53,675 bases of DNA from positions 1-53,675 of the forward strand of contig CAZUOJ010000015.1 of the NCBI GenBank assembly GCA_964622325.1, written 5' to 3'. Below, piece by piece: positions 36,838 through 47,350 of this stretch (positions are counted from its first letter, which is position 1; each line of letters starts with the position of its first letter). This DNA is from JAJFUB01 sp964622325 (GTDB lineage Bacteria; Armatimonadota; Zipacnadia; Zipacnadales; UBA11051). The translations under genes were made by a program, and so were the position numbers. The notes under the pieces are model-generated. The model was not told the origin of the DNA and ran no database searches. It saw only the letters and a program-made list of their open reading frames with translations.

Positions 36838-39800
36838 ATGGATATATTTGTTGTCTTACAAGCCCAACGCAAGCCACAATTAGCGCATATGGAGTCATTT
36901 CCCGCAAATTCGCCTGCACGAATGAGCGCAATCAATGATTGGGCTTCATCAAAAGCTTGTTGAATATGCCTATCGTTTATTGGCACAATTTCCTGGCGAT
37001 CCAGATACACAAGATAGGCGCCGCCCAGGCTTTTGCCCATTTTATCCAGCCCAGCACAATACAATCCCAATTGAAAAATATGTTCTGGCTCGGGGCTTTC
37101 CTGTGTGTCATAGCCTGTTTTGTAATCCAGCACAAAAAGCTGGCCGCCTCTTTCGGCGACAGCGTCGATTTTTCCCTCTATAATGGCCGTTTCATTTTTG
37201 GCCTCGCTGGCGCCGTTGAGCCCTAATGAAAAGCAGAGCGGCACTTCGCTTCGCAATTTTTCTGCATTGGCGATATGATCACGATAGAGCGGCTGCTGGA
37301 CATACCAATTAAGTCGTTCAAGCATCTCCTGGAAATCCTCAGGGGACAAAATACATGCGGCGCAAGCTTGTTGTAAAGCATTGGGCAGAATATCAGAATT
37401 CGTCAGCCCATCGCGGCCAATCAGCTCCAGCGCGCGATGGATGATTTCTCCCCGCGCAAACACCGACAGGCTTGATGCGCATGAAACAGCATTTGCCTCC
37501 AGCATTCTTTTATCTGTCAGGCCTAAAACATAGCGCAAATAATAATACGCGGGACAGCGCCTATAATGGGCAAGAGCTGTCACTGTAAAACGCTGCATAT
37601 TTATGACAGTCGGCATTTGCGGCGCCAGCTGCGGCAAAATCTGGCTCAGATCCAGGGAGATGGCGACGGAGTCCGGAGTCGATTCGGGCGAAGAAGATAA
37701 AGCGGGAGGATAATCCGCAAAAGATGTGTTGATTGTGTGTATAGATAATAATTCGGAGAAGTTGCTGCTTTCTGTTTCAAAATCTATGTTTAGAGCTTCT
37801 TTTAGCCAAGCGAACCAATTATCCTTCTCGCCATTTTGTTCTTTGAGCGCGCAGCTCAGGACAAGCTGATCGCGGGCTCGCGTAAGCGCTACATATAACA
37901 AACGGCGGCTTTCCGCGCGCTCCTCAGCATCATTTAGCGCTTTGATTAAGCAGCCCAAAATAGGCCATAGGCGTTTTCCAGTGCCCGGATCCTCCGGACA
38001 AGCGATCAAGCCATAGCGCCGATGATAACGAAACATCGCTTCTTTATCGCCGCCTGGCTCACGCGTGAGATCAGGCACAACAACAACAGGCCATTCTAAT
38101 CCTTTGGCGGCATGGATTGTCATGAGCTTCAGGCAATCGTCCTTTTCTTCCACAACGGGCGCTTGCGGCATTCGTTCCTGCGTTACTGTCAATTCACGCA
38201 GATAGGCCAGGAAGTCGCGCAGGCTAAAATGTCCTTGAGCTTCAAAATCCGCCGCGATTTCCAGCAATCGGCGGACATTGCCGATTTGCTGATCGCCGTC
38301 AAATAAGCCTGCCACAGCAGCTGTATATCCTGTGCGGGCGATAATTTCCTCCAAAAGCGCTGTCAGCGGCAAACGATTTTTGAGGCGACGCAGCTCGCGA
38401 AATTGCTTCCAGGCAAAGACAATATGTTGCGTTTGCTCTTCGCTGAATTCTTGTTGATGGGGATGCGTATTTGTGCCTGCCTTCATAAGCCCTCTGCGCA
38501 ATGAGCCTACGTCCTGTTTGAGCCAAAATAGCGTCTCATCAGAAAGCCCAAACAGAGGGGAGCGCAGCGCGCCGGCTAAGGCGATTTCGTCCTGAGGATT
38601 TTCCAGGGCGGCTAACAGATTTGTCAGATCTTTAATTTCCTGCCGCGCGAAAAATCCGCGGCCTGCTGTGACATGATAACGCAGCCCGGCCTGCCGCAAA
38701 GCTCGCTCATAAATCGCCATATCGCTTGTCGCGCGGAAAAGGACAGCAATATCGCCTTCCCGGCAGGGGCGAGCATATGCCTGGCCATTTCCATTGCTTT
38801 CAGAAACGATATTTTTTCCGATAAGGCTTCGAAGTTCTTGCGCTAGCATTTGAGCTTCGGCTTCGCGCCGCTCTTCAGCAGAAGGCTCATCTGTAGGGGC
38901 TGTTGTTTCATTTTCTTGCTCTGCTTCTGGGCCTTCCTGAGCCTCCGCAGCCGGGGCAGCTGTAAAATAAGCCATGTAAAAATCGCAGCAAGCAGAAGCT
39001 GGCAAGGAGGGGCGATAAGCTGCTAAAGGCTCATAAAAAGCTTCGTAAGGCTCCCGATCCGTCTCATTGCCCATCATGCATGTCTGAGCGAAAAGATGAT
39101 TGTGAAGCGCCACAAGCCGCTCGTGGCTGCGGAAAGTCGTTTCCAGCCGCAGCACCACATAGCCATTGTTTTCGCCTGCGTGAGCAAATTGCTCCCGCAC
39201 TTCATTGAAGACAGTTACATCGGCGCCACGAAAGCGATAGATGGATTGTTTGGCGTCGCCGACAACAAAAAGCTTGCCAGGCGGGGGAAGAGGAAGGCAG
39301 CACGGCTCTGTTGAGGCAGGCACGCTGCCCGCCACAAGCCACAGGATATCGCGTTGCAAGCCATTTGTGTCCTGGAATTCATCCACAAGGATATGTTTGT
39401 AGCGATTTTGGCAATCCTTCCGAATGTCCTCATTATTCAGCAGCAAATCTCGCACACGGAGCTGCAAATCGGCAAAATCCAGCTGCGATTGTTCTTTTTT
39501 GGCCTCTTCATAGGCGGCTAACGCATAATGTGCTTCCTGATAAATAGCGGCTGTTAATTCCGCAGCGGCCTGGAGCGTTTCTTCGTCGTCAGATAGAATT
39601 TCTTTGATACGCTCGCAAATTTTGCCATTTGTATTTTTAAATTCTCCCACTGCTTTTTTCACAGCTTGCGAAATGTTCTCATCGTCCCAGCCTTTGCGTT
39701 TGCCTCTAATTGTGCCCTCCCCTATTATCTTTTCCAAACAATATAGCCGTCCTGACACGGATCGCGTTTCATCTTCCGCTTGTTCAATGTATTGGACAAG

Positions 39801-40586
39801 CCGCGCCCGGCACGCTTCTAATGCGTCCTCTGGATCACGGCCGGAATATTCTTTAAGGATATGCGCGTTCTTTTTCCATAAAAGAGATGTAACGAGCAAA
39901 TGCAGGCACTGCTGCTGGAATTCCTCTTTCCGCCGAATCCATTCTTCGAGCAATTCTTCCTTAGAAGAGGGATTGTAAAGTCGCGCGCCTTCTTCTTCGC
40001 GCTTTTCAATCAGCAAGCTGATTGCGGCTTGCGCTCTGGCAAAGCCCAATTCGGCCACTATAAGGCTGGCTGTAGGCATTTCGCCGTTTTCCTGTTGTGG
40101 CTGTGTATTTTGCAGCTGATTTTCGGCTTCTAGGCGCTGCAGCAATGTTCTTCGAATGACATCACTGAGCAGAAGAGATTGCTGCACTTCATCTAGCACG
40201 CTGAAATTCGGATCCAATCCGGCGCGCAGCGCATAGCGCCGCAAAAGGCTGGCGCAAAAGCCGTGGATTGTATCAATAGGCGCATTTTCCAATTGCCGAG
40301 CGCGTCGCTGCCATTGACGGACTTCCTCCAAATTGTTCTGCGTGCTGGCGTGAAGGGCGTGTTCTTGAAAAAGCGCGCGCAGCCGTTCTTTCATTTCCCG
40401 CGCCGCTTTGTTTGTAAATGTCACAGCAACAATTTGCGGAACTTCAAGCCCATTTTTAATGAGCGCCAGATAGCGCGCGACAAGCGCCTGTGTTTTCCCG
40501 CAGCCCGCCCCAGCGTCCAGAAAAATATTGCAGTCAATCCGTGTGGCGGCTTGTTCCCTTATGTGTTGATCGCTCGGCTCATGCAT
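36834..40586 (-). CDS. addA: AddA-type UvrD helicase/RecB-family nuclease
   Basis: This 1250-residue subunit processes double-strand DNA ends for RecA-dependent repair. It has Walker A AGAGCGKT (25-32), VTFTNKAAREMKERL (motif Ia), DTIHGFCASLLRRYA, LVDEFQDTN (Walker B), FVVGDAKQSIYRFRGAD, MTIHAAKGLEWPVV and YVALTRARDQLVLS (motif VI). The C-terminal PD-(D/E)XK nuclease has EGKIDAVAE and VLDYKTGYD. Unlike the AddA I know from Bacillus, it has four Cys placed like an Fe-S cluster: Cys1011 (YRRCPAYYYLRY) and Cys1234, Cys1237, Cys1243 at the very C-terminus. It overlaps addB by 8 bases and so is translationally coupled. Confidence 0.9.
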   Translation of the reverse strand: MHEPSDQHIREQAATRIDCNIFLDAGAGCGKTQALVARYLALIKNGLEVPQIVAVTFTNKAAREMKERLRALFQEHALHASTQNNLEEVRQWQRRARQLENAPIDTIHGFCASLLRRYALRAGLDPNFSVLDEVQQSLLLSDVIRRTLLQRLEAENQLQNTQPQQENGEMPTASLIVAELGFARAQAAISLLIEKREEEGARLYNPSSKEELLEEWIRRKEEFQQQCLHLLVTSLLWKKNAHILKEYSGRDPEDALEACRARLVQYIEQAEDETRSVSGRLYCLEKIIGEGTIRGKRKGWDDENISQAVKKAVGEFKNTNGKICERIKEILSDDEETLQAAAELTAAIYQEAHYALAAYEEAKKEQSQLDFADLQLRVRDLLLNNEDIRKDCQNRYKHILVDEFQDTNGLQRDILWLVAGSVPASTEPCCLPLPPPGKLFVVGDAKQSIYRFRGADVTVFNEVREQFAHAGENNGYVVLRLETTFRSHERLVALHNHLFAQTCMMGNETDREPYEAFYEPLAAYRPSLPASACCDFYMAYFTAAPAAEAQEGPEAEQENETTAPTDEPSAEERREAEAQMLAQELRSLIGKNIVSESNGNGQAYARPCREGDIAVLFRATSDMAIYERALRQAGLRYHVTAGRGFFARQEIKDLTNLLAALENPQDEIALAGALRSPLFGLSDETLFWLKQDVGSLRRGLMKAGTNTHPHQQEFSEEQTQHIVFAWKQFRELRRLKNRLPLTALLEEIIARTGYTAAVAGLFDGDQQIGNVRRLLEIAADFEAQGHFSLRDFLAYLRELTVTQERMPQAPVVEEKDDCLKLMTIHAAKGLEWPVVVVPDLTREPGGDKEAMFRYHRRYGLIACPEDPGTGKRLWPILGCLIKALNDAEERAESRRLLYVALTRARDQLVLSCALKEQNGEKDNWFAWLKEALNIDFETESSNFSELLSIHTINTSFADYPPALSSSPESTPDSVAISLDLSQILPQLAPQMPTVINMQRFTVTALAHYRRCPAYYYLRYVLGLTDKRMLEANAVSCASSLSVFARGEIIHRALELIGRDGLTNSDILPNALQQACAACILSPEDFQEMLERLNWYVQQPLYRDHIANAEKLRSEVPLCFSLGLNGASEAKNETAIIEGKIDAVAERGGQLFVLDYKTGYDTQESPEPEHIFQLGLYCAGLDKMGKSLGGAYLVYLDRQEIVPINDRHIQQAFDEAQSLIALIRAGEFAGNDSICANCGLRWACKTTNISI

Positions 40587-43500
40587 CTTGCGTTCCTTCT
40601 TCTTCCCTTATGGAGCTGCTTTCTGATTTAGCGGCAGCTCGCCAGGAAAAATAGCGGCAGATATTCTGGAAATCACAATAGTCGGAGCATTTCAGGGGCG
40701 ACACAGGAAATCGCCCCTGCCTTATGTGCTGAATATGTTGTCGCGCCCAATTTTTCGCATGGGCGATGTATGTCTCGGCAGTCTCTGTTCTTCCTTTTTT
40801 CTCTTTGCTCACATTGTTCATTAGGCTAATCGGCCGCGTGTAGCGATAATATGCCCAGCCGACACATTCCGGCGGGGGCTGTTCGCCGGCAAGAACGGCC
40901 TCCGCCGTCCCCAGAGCATAAAATGGCATCTGAAAATCTATTCCCGCGAGAATATTCGTTGTGCTGGAGCCGCTTTTAGCCTTGTAATCGTAAACTTTAT
41001 ATTGTCGGGGCTGGGGCGGGCCCTGTAGGGAGACATCCACACGATCTATTTTGCCGGCAATGCGAATTGTTTCCCCTTGAGGAGCTGTTTCGTCCAGCAG
41101 AATTTCAATCTCGTAGGGCGCTTCAAAGGCGCGCGGGACAAGCCCGCTTTTCACGATTTTTTCGTCAGGATTCATCTCAAAATCCACAAGCGCTGCCATA
41201 TCTGCCTGCATACGCTGACGCGCTAACTCCCAGAGCTGTTTATGCGTGACAAGGCCCTGATTTTCCCATTGGGCAAATAATTTATCCACAATCTGCGCCA
41301 TTTGGGCCTTTGCTTCATCAGAAGAGCGGCAAGCTAAGGGCTTATTGGGATGAGCTGCATTATGGACACTGAAAAATTGTTTCAAAATACGATGGGCAAT
41401 CAGGCCCAGATCCAGCGCGGCAATTTCTTCTGAGGGCTCTTCTAAGGGCTGAAGCCGTAGCACATATTTTAAGAGAAAGCGAAAAGGACATTGGCCATAT
41501 GTCGCCAGTGCGCTGGCGCTCCATCTGTATTCTGCCCCGAAATGTTCTTGCAGGCGTTGCTGGATGGAAGCCTGCGTTAGCATCCCGTCATAAGCTGCAA
41601 AAGGCACGCCGAAGGCATATCGTTGTTCTTCTACAGCCGCCATTGCCCAGATATGCTGGCAAAGCTGGCGCTGTGGCTCGCTCACCTCCAAATTATTGTT
41701 TATGGCTTGCTGGGCGCTTGTGTGTCCTCGTCGCACGAGAGATTCGCCCAGCTCTCGCCAGCAGACGATGTCCTCAGGCTGCGGAATAATTTCTGAGAGG
41801 CTTTTTTGCCGTACAGGAACAGCCTTTGGATCAAATAGCTGCAACACATCTTCAATAAAGGGCGAGCGCAGAAGAGGATCGCCCTTGCTATCTGCCGTGG
41901 GATGTGAAAGCACTAATTGCTTTGTGGCAACGCTACATGCTAAATAAAATAAATAAGCCTCGTCCTGTTGTCTTTCCGCAGATAGCTCCAGGGCCAGGCC
42001 ATGTTGATTGAGGCGGCGCCTTTGCTCGTCATCAAAGAAAGCCGTTTCCTGATGGGCGGCGGGCCATTGCCCTTCCACAAGCCCTCCCAGATACACATAC
42101 GGCTTCCGCCATTGCCGCGCTTGATAGGCATCTAAAGCCATCACATAGCCTGCGTGCTTGGACGGCATAGCAAATGTCTCGTGCTGGCATAGCCACAGCA
42201 ATTCCTCACAAAAAGCCTCAAAAGAAATGTGGGCGGAGACATCTGCTGTCGAAGCCGCCAGCGCCTCCATATTTCCCATCTGCTGCAGCAGCTCTAGGAA
42301 TTTCTGATAGGCACATAGATTGGCCGAACATTCCCATGCTTGCCGGCTTTCAGGAGGGCTTTTGAGAACGATGCGTTCCGCGATTTTAAATTTCTGCAAT
42401 ATCTTTTGCAAAAAAGCTGCATGCTCCGCGCGGCTGCCCATTTGTTTTGCGTCGCCCAAAAGATTTGCCAATTCATTAAAGAGCGCTTGTGCTTTTTCTA
42501 ATTGTGCTTGCTCTGCCTGAATTTCTTCTACAGGGCGCGGCTCAGCCTCTTCCTGCAGCCCCAGGCCTTCTCGTGCCAATTGAGCTTCTTCAGTCAGGCG
42601 CTGCGCATATTGTGCCAGCCGTTCTTCCCATTCCGCCTTGCCGCCAATAATACGCGCTTCGCAGGCTAATTTTTCCAGTTGTTCCGCAGAGAGCGCTTCG
42701 TTTTGCCCCTGCAAACAGGACATATCCACGAAATTGGAGGACAAGAATTTCACAACATCTTGGCGCGCATAATCGTTTAACACAATGTGCAGAAGATCTA
42801 TCACAGCTTGCACAGAGGGCCTTGTCGCCAAAGGCGCGGCGCCAGGCATCGCCAGCGGCACGCCATATTCCTGAGCCGCTTCCAATAAGGGCCGCCGATA
42901 CGCCTCCAGCGAACGAAATATCAGACATATATCCTCAGGCGGCACGCCCTTGAGCAGCAATTTTTTTACATCGCGCAAAATTTCGCGGACTTCCGCCATT
43001 ATTCCAGGCGCCGCTAAGAGCTGCACAGCTTCGCCTGTGTCTTTATTGAATGGCGGGGACTGTAGGCGCCAGAGATTTTGCAGCAGATGGCGGATGGCGG
43101 CTGGCGGCCCTGGCTGCTGTGTTTCCTCTTCATTGGGCTGCAGCCAGCATATTTCTCCATTGCCCAGATATTGCTGCAGGCGCTGCAATAGCTGCCATGC
43201 CGCCGCAAAGCCCTCTTTTTGTTCTTCATCCGGCGCAAGCGTAAGCGTAATCACAAGCTTACGGCCCTGCGCCAATTCAGCCAACATTTTAATCTGGGCT
43301 GTTGTAAAATCCATAAAGCCATCGACAAGCACAAGCTGCGCCTGTGTGAAAGGCTCTTGCTGGCCATCTTGCAGCAGATGCAGCGCTTGCCAAAACAGCC
43401 CCGGATCGTCATAAAGCCCCTCTTCCGTCAGCCGCTGTTGATAGCGGGCGTAAAATCGGGCAAGACTCTGGGCATGTTTATCGTTGGGCAAACATTGCGC

Positions 43501-43923
43501 CACAGCAGCAGCGAATGTTTCAGGCGCAATGGCTGCCCGCTTTAGTTCATCAATGAAGGAGCACAAGCCCACAAGGAAGCCCGGATAAGCCAATAATTCG
43601 GCAGGAAAATTAATATTTTCCTCATTGGCGATGTATTTGCTCATAAGCAGCCGCTGCGCCTCTGTCAGCGGCTGCATTGGATTGCGATTGCTGCGCAGCA
43701 AAGCACGCGCACAATCATCAAATGTCATAATCCGCGCATCCAGCAAGCCCCCTGTGTGGCGGGCGATTTCTTCCTGCATTTGTGCCACTGCCGCCGCATT
43801 CGGCAAAAGCAAAATCGCGCTATCGCTGCCCTTTTCCTGCAGCTGCTGCAAATACATCTGGAAAATACGCTGTGTCTTGCCGCTGCCTGGCGGGCCGCAT
43901 AAAAATTGAATACTCTGATTCAT
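40579..43923 (-). CDS. addB: AddB-type helicase-nuclease subunit
   Basis: This 1114-residue partner of AddA has Walker A GPPGSGKT (~10-17), a UvrD-like but degenerate motor, and a C-terminal RecB-family nuclease domain with IAGKIDRVDVS and YKVYDYKAKSG. Cys812 (YGQCPFRFLLKYV) with Cys1079, Cys1083 and Cys1089 (KCSDYCDFQNIC) gives the four-Cys Fe-S motif known for AddB. Together with AddA it acts as a Chi-regulated DNA-end resection machine. It starts 30 bp after the stop of a secreted hydrolase gene, with no terminator visible between, so it may be read from that gene's promoter. Confidence 0.9.
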   Translation of the reverse strand: MNQSIQFLCGPPGSGKTQRIFQMYLQQLQEKGSDSAILLLPNAAAVAQMQEEIARHTGGLLDARIMTFDDCARALLRSNRNPMQPLTEAQRLLMSKYIANEENINFPAELLAYPGFLVGLCSFIDELKRAAIAPETFAAAVAQCLPNDKHAQSLARFYARYQQRLTEEGLYDDPGLFWQALHLLQDGQQEPFTQAQLVLVDGFMDFTTAQIKMLAELAQGRKLVITLTLAPDEEQKEGFAAAWQLLQRLQQYLGNGEICWLQPNEEETQQPGPPAAIRHLLQNLWRLQSPPFNKDTGEAVQLLAAPGIMAEVREILRDVKKLLLKGVPPEDICLIFRSLEAYRRPLLEAAQEYGVPLAMPGAAPLATRPSVQAVIDLLHIVLNDYARQDVVKFLSSNFVDMSCLQGQNEALSAEQLEKLACEARIIGGKAEWEERLAQYAQRLTEEAQLAREGLGLQEEAEPRPVEEIQAEQAQLEKAQALFNELANLLGDAKQMGSRAEHAAFLQKILQKFKIAERIVLKSPPESRQAWECSANLCAYQKFLELLQQMGNMEALAASTADVSAHISFEAFCEELLWLCQHETFAMPSKHAGYVMALDAYQARQWRKPYVYLGGLVEGQWPAAHQETAFFDDEQRRRLNQHGLALELSAERQQDEAYLFYLACSVATKQLVLSHPTADSKGDPLLRSPFIEDVLQLFDPKAVPVRQKSLSEIIPQPEDIVCWRELGESLVRRGHTSAQQAINNNLEVSEPQRQLCQHIWAMAAVEEQRYAFGVPFAAYDGMLTQASIQQRLQEHFGAEYRWSASALATYGQCPFRFLLKYVLRLQPLEEPSEEIAALDLGLIAHRILKQFFSVHNAAHPNKPLACRSSDEAKAQMAQIVDKLFAQWENQGLVTHKQLWELARQRMQADMAALVDFEMNPDEKIVKSGLVPRAFEAPYEIEILLDETAPQGETIRIAGKIDRVDVSLQGPPQPRQYKVYDYKAKSGSSTTNILAGIDFQMPFYALGTAEAVLAGEQPPPECVGWAYYRYTRPISLMNNVSKEKKGRTETAETYIAHAKNWARQHIQHIRQGRFPVSPLKCSDYCDFQNICRYFSWRAAAKSESSSIREEEGTQDA

Positions 43924-43953
43924 AAGCTCCCTCTATTCGTATGCAGGACGCGT

Positions 43954-46900
43954 TTATTTTGGGGGCGGGATAAATATCGCTTCTTGGGGCCAGGCCAGCG
44001 CTATGCGAAAGAGCATTTGATGGGCGACCGATTCCTCCTCGACAGACACGCTAATTTCCTGTTCGCCAGCAGGAAGCAGCCCTTGCGGCGCCACTTTAAT
44101 TTTATCTTGTGTGCCCGACGGATACAGCCAGCAATCCTGGGCGGAGCGCATCACAAGCCGATCCCCAGGCTTCATTTGCACCGGAAATTGAATCCGCGCG
44201 CCATTGACAAGCAATACAGGATTAGTTGTCCGTGTCGGCTCCGTCAGAACTTTCAGGCCGTCCAAAAGACAATGACATTCCTCCCTGGCAGGCATCCCAT
44301 TGTAATAGAAATTCAAGCTTACAATTTTGCTGTAATCCAATAACGGCGGATCGGGGCGAGAAAGCTCAATAAAACGCCAGCCTGTAAAATTGATAGGGAT
44401 ATATTGATCTTGCGGCTTGCCGTTAGCATCCCAAAGCTGGACTTTTAGCAATTCTCCCTTGCCATCGCCGTTAATCCATAAGCCCAAATAATTGTAATTT
44501 TTGAGCTCAAGAGGCGGATTAAAACGCCGGCCAAATGTCGCCCAGCCTCCCGCGTGAGGCAGCGTAGATACAGCCCGGAAGCTGCAGGCGGCCCGGCCTT
44601 CTTTGACATCATCCGTTATCAATTTGACATCCTGCGTTACGCCCTGGCTTGTCGCACGGCTGCCATGAACTGTCGGATTGTAAAGATGTGTGTCCAGAGT
44701 GCGGCTGTCCCCTGGCGGCTCTTCCTCAAAAAGCTCCAGCGGCTGGCCCGCAGCATATGACGGGCCAGGCTTCATCACAGGCCCCGCCTCCAGCTGCAAT
44801 TCAATTTGGGCGGGCGTGGGGCGCTCATTTTTTATTTGCAAAAGCGCCGGCATTTCCACATGTTTTACAGACTCATGATTTTCCTGCACAGTGCGCTGCC
44901 CCGCCGGCATGCTCCCCCAATCCGAATAGCGCACTGGCATAAGCGCATCCCGGCCATTTATCCTTGTCAGATGAAATTCGCGGCCAGGCTCCTGCATTTG
45001 TTTCTTGACAGCTGCTGGCACACGCCCCGAAAGACGCAATTCCTCCCAGCGGGCAATCATGTCTATCATTTCGTTTGCCTGAGGAACTGTCCGCAAATTC
45101 CCAATCCCTGTCTCAATCGAAATAGAGCTGTCAAAAGCTAAAGCGCGGGAACATACATATTCAATGTCATCGGGGCGGATGTTGGGATTGATGGCGTACC
45201 AGCCAATATCTAAAGGCATGAAATTGGCGAAATACCATTTAAAATTAGGCGTGCGCTTGTCCAGATATAGCTTGATGTCCTGAAAGCCATCCGCAGATGC
45301 CATCCGCGAAATCAAATGCCATGTGTAGGGCGAATAGCTGGAGCCCTGCGCCAGGATGTCTTTCTTTTGGAAGCGATCATAATATGCCATTTGCAAGCGA
45401 GCGTTATAATAATTATGATCTCCTTGCAGCCATTCAGATCCGTCAAAATAAATGCCGTCGCAACGGCAATAATTCCACACACGCGCCAAATTATCCGCGA
45501 CGCGCTCCAGCAAATCTGTATGTGTATCAATTAAAAATAAGCCGTACGCGCGGAATAAATGCTTTACGGGCTCTCCCGCTTTGTGTGCGGCAGGGATACT
45601 GTTATTCCAGCCTCGCTTGCAGCCTGTAAAGCCATACGGCGGCTCCAGCCGGCGCCCAGAATATTGAATCATTTCATCGCCAATCCGCAAAATCGTTCCT
45701 GTGTTCCAATAGCCTTTATCTTCCGCTGGAAAATCTACAGGGGGCTCCTGTGTGGGAATGAAATCTGTCTTTTCATCAATATCGCTGGCCAAAACAGCCT
45801 GCATATCTACATACAGGCCCGGATCTGGCACAGGCGTTACAAGCGGATCGCGTGGATGGATGCCTGCTGTGAGCATATGCAGCCCCACGGGAAAGCCTGC
45901 CTGCTGGATTTTGGCAATTGTCCGGCGCAAGCCTTCCAGGCCATTGGGAAAATTCTTTTCATTGATGATAAAGCTGCCGCTGCCATGGCTCCAGGCGCTT
46001 TCTACAATAAGAATGTAGCCAAAACGGCCGCGCTTGGCGTATTCAATCACAGCGTCCACATTTTCTTCCGAAAGATCTGTCACAAAGAAATAAGAGCGCT
46101 TGACAAGCGCGGAGAGCTTGCCTGGCTGGCCGCCAATTTGGGGCGAAGGCAGGCCAAAGGCGCGCTCCATTTCGCGCATTACAGCAAAGAATTGCGCCCG
46201 CGGGCATGTGATAAAAGCACAGCCGCGCACAGGATTTTTCCCATACAGCGGCCGACGCAAATCGGGAAATGTAATCTGAAATTGAATATTCTGGGCATCT
46301 GTTTGGCGGATTGTTTGCGTGCCGTCAAAATGCAGCGTTTGAATACATTGGATGGCTTTATCGTTGTATGTAGCGCCAATGCTGCCCCCAATGTTTTCCA
46401 GCTTGGGCGCCTGCAAATCGAACAAGGTAAGAGATTGCAGCTCCGGCGGCGCATACGATTTCAGCACAAAGGCGATAAAAAAGGGATTTATTCGACATTC
46501 TACATGTGCCCGGGCCTGGCCCGCGCCAAAGCCAACAGAAAGCAAATTCCCTTCTTTTTTCAGGCTTGTGGCCGGCAAATTCCACGCGCCCAATTGGACA
46601 CGCATGAAGGGACGCTGCGGGCCGCAATCTCGCAAAGCCTGCAATGTCTTGTCATAAAAGGCTTTCGCTGAGCCGTCGGCGGCTAATATCAAGCGGCAGC
46701 CCTGATTTTCGAGAACAATATCTGGGCCCGTCATCGCCGTTCGCTCCATTTTTCGTAAAGAAATATCATCTGTTATCACGCCCTTTTGATCTGTAATAAG
46801 CACAGGGACAATTTTTCCCACAGCTGGATCACACACAAGATAATAGCCGCCGCCCTGTGTCCATTCGCCGCCCGCTGTGAAGCGAACGACGGCGGGCGTT

Positions 46901-47280
46901 GTGCGGAGCCATTTGCCTTCAGGACTATATTCATAGAAAGCCAGCTCCAGCAGGCCTTGCTTCGCCCAGGCCGAAAATTCAAACATCTCTCCTGATTTTA
47001 CGGCGAAAGGCGCGCCGGCAATTAAATGGGCTGATTTTTGATCGCCAGCTGCGAAATACAGGGCATAACGGCCTCCGTAGGCGTCCTCGACAAGGCCCAC
47101 ACGCCCCCCGTATTGGGCATTGTAATGCCATTGTGCGGGCAAAAGAGGCGTATGCAGCTCCCAGCCGGGGGGCGCCTTTTCAGCGGGCAACGCCTGCTCG
47201 AAATCGCCATTTCCGAGCTCCGTTTGCGCATACGCAGCATTTAGTCCCATCAGAGCCATCAATACAATAAGACGCTTCAT
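43954..47280 (-). CDS. Large secreted TIM-barrel glycosidase-like protein
   Basis: This is a 1108-residue protein. The ATG at 47280 is preferred over 47325 because GGAGG lies seven bases upstream and a clean signal peptide follows (MKRLIVLMALMGLNAAYA). Domain order: CBM4/9-like jelly-roll (~20-180, LGNGDFEQALPAEKAPPGWEL ... DDISLRKME), beta-sandwich (~185-400), TIM barrel (~400-780) with GYILIVESAWSHG and the candidate catalytic strand CRCDGIYFDGSEW, then two C-terminal beta domains, one resembling a galactose-binding CBM (~890-1010, NYNYLGLWINGDGKG). I do not recognise a CAZy family. The DGIYFDG strand resembles that of the protein at 4119 (DGFYYDG) and may mark a shared enzyme type. Confidence 0.65.
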   Translation of the reverse strand: MKRLIVLMALMGLNAAYAQTELGNGDFEQALPAEKAPPGWELHTPLLPAQWHYNAQYGGRVGLVEDAYGGRYALYFAAGDQKSAHLIAGAPFAVKSGEMFEFSAWAKQGLLELAFYEYSPEGKWLRTTPAVVRFTAGGEWTQGGGYYLVCDPAVGKIVPVLITDQKGVITDDISLRKMERTAMTGPDIVLENQGCRLILAADGSAKAFYDKTLQALRDCGPQRPFMRVQLGAWNLPATSLKKEGNLLSVGFGAGQARAHVECRINPFFIAFVLKSYAPPELQSLTLFDLQAPKLENIGGSIGATYNDKAIQCIQTLHFDGTQTIRQTDAQNIQFQITFPDLRRPLYGKNPVRGCAFITCPRAQFFAVMREMERAFGLPSPQIGGQPGKLSALVKRSYFFVTDLSEENVDAVIEYAKRGRFGYILIVESAWSHGSGSFIINEKNFPNGLEGLRRTIAKIQQAGFPVGLHMLTAGIHPRDPLVTPVPDPGLYVDMQAVLASDIDEKTDFIPTQEPPVDFPAEDKGYWNTGTILRIGDEMIQYSGRRLEPPYGFTGCKRGWNNSIPAAHKAGEPVKHLFRAYGLFLIDTHTDLLERVADNLARVWNYCRCDGIYFDGSEWLQGDHNYYNARLQMAYYDRFQKKDILAQGSSYSPYTWHLISRMASADGFQDIKLYLDKRTPNFKWYFANFMPLDIGWYAINPNIRPDDIEYVCSRALAFDSSISIETGIGNLRTVPQANEMIDMIARWEELRLSGRVPAAVKKQMQEPGREFHLTRINGRDALMPVRYSDWGSMPAGQRTVQENHESVKHVEMPALLQIKNERPTPAQIELQLEAGPVMKPGPSYAAGQPLELFEEEPPGDSRTLDTHLYNPTVHGSRATSQGVTQDVKLITDDVKEGRAACSFRAVSTLPHAGGWATFGRRFNPPLELKNYNYLGLWINGDGKGELLKVQLWDANGKPQDQYIPINFTGWRFIELSRPDPPLLDYSKIVSLNFYYNGMPAREECHCLLDGLKVLTEPTRTTNPVLLVNGARIQFPVQMKPGDRLVMRSAQDCWLYPSGTQDKIKVAPQGLLPAGEQEISVSVEEESVAHQMLFRIALAWPQEAIFIPPPK

Positions 47281-47350
47281 CCTTGCGCCTCCTGACAGAT
47301 TTTCCAAATACAATTTCAGTTTCAAAGCAAAAAATCCTTTAGCAGACGCT

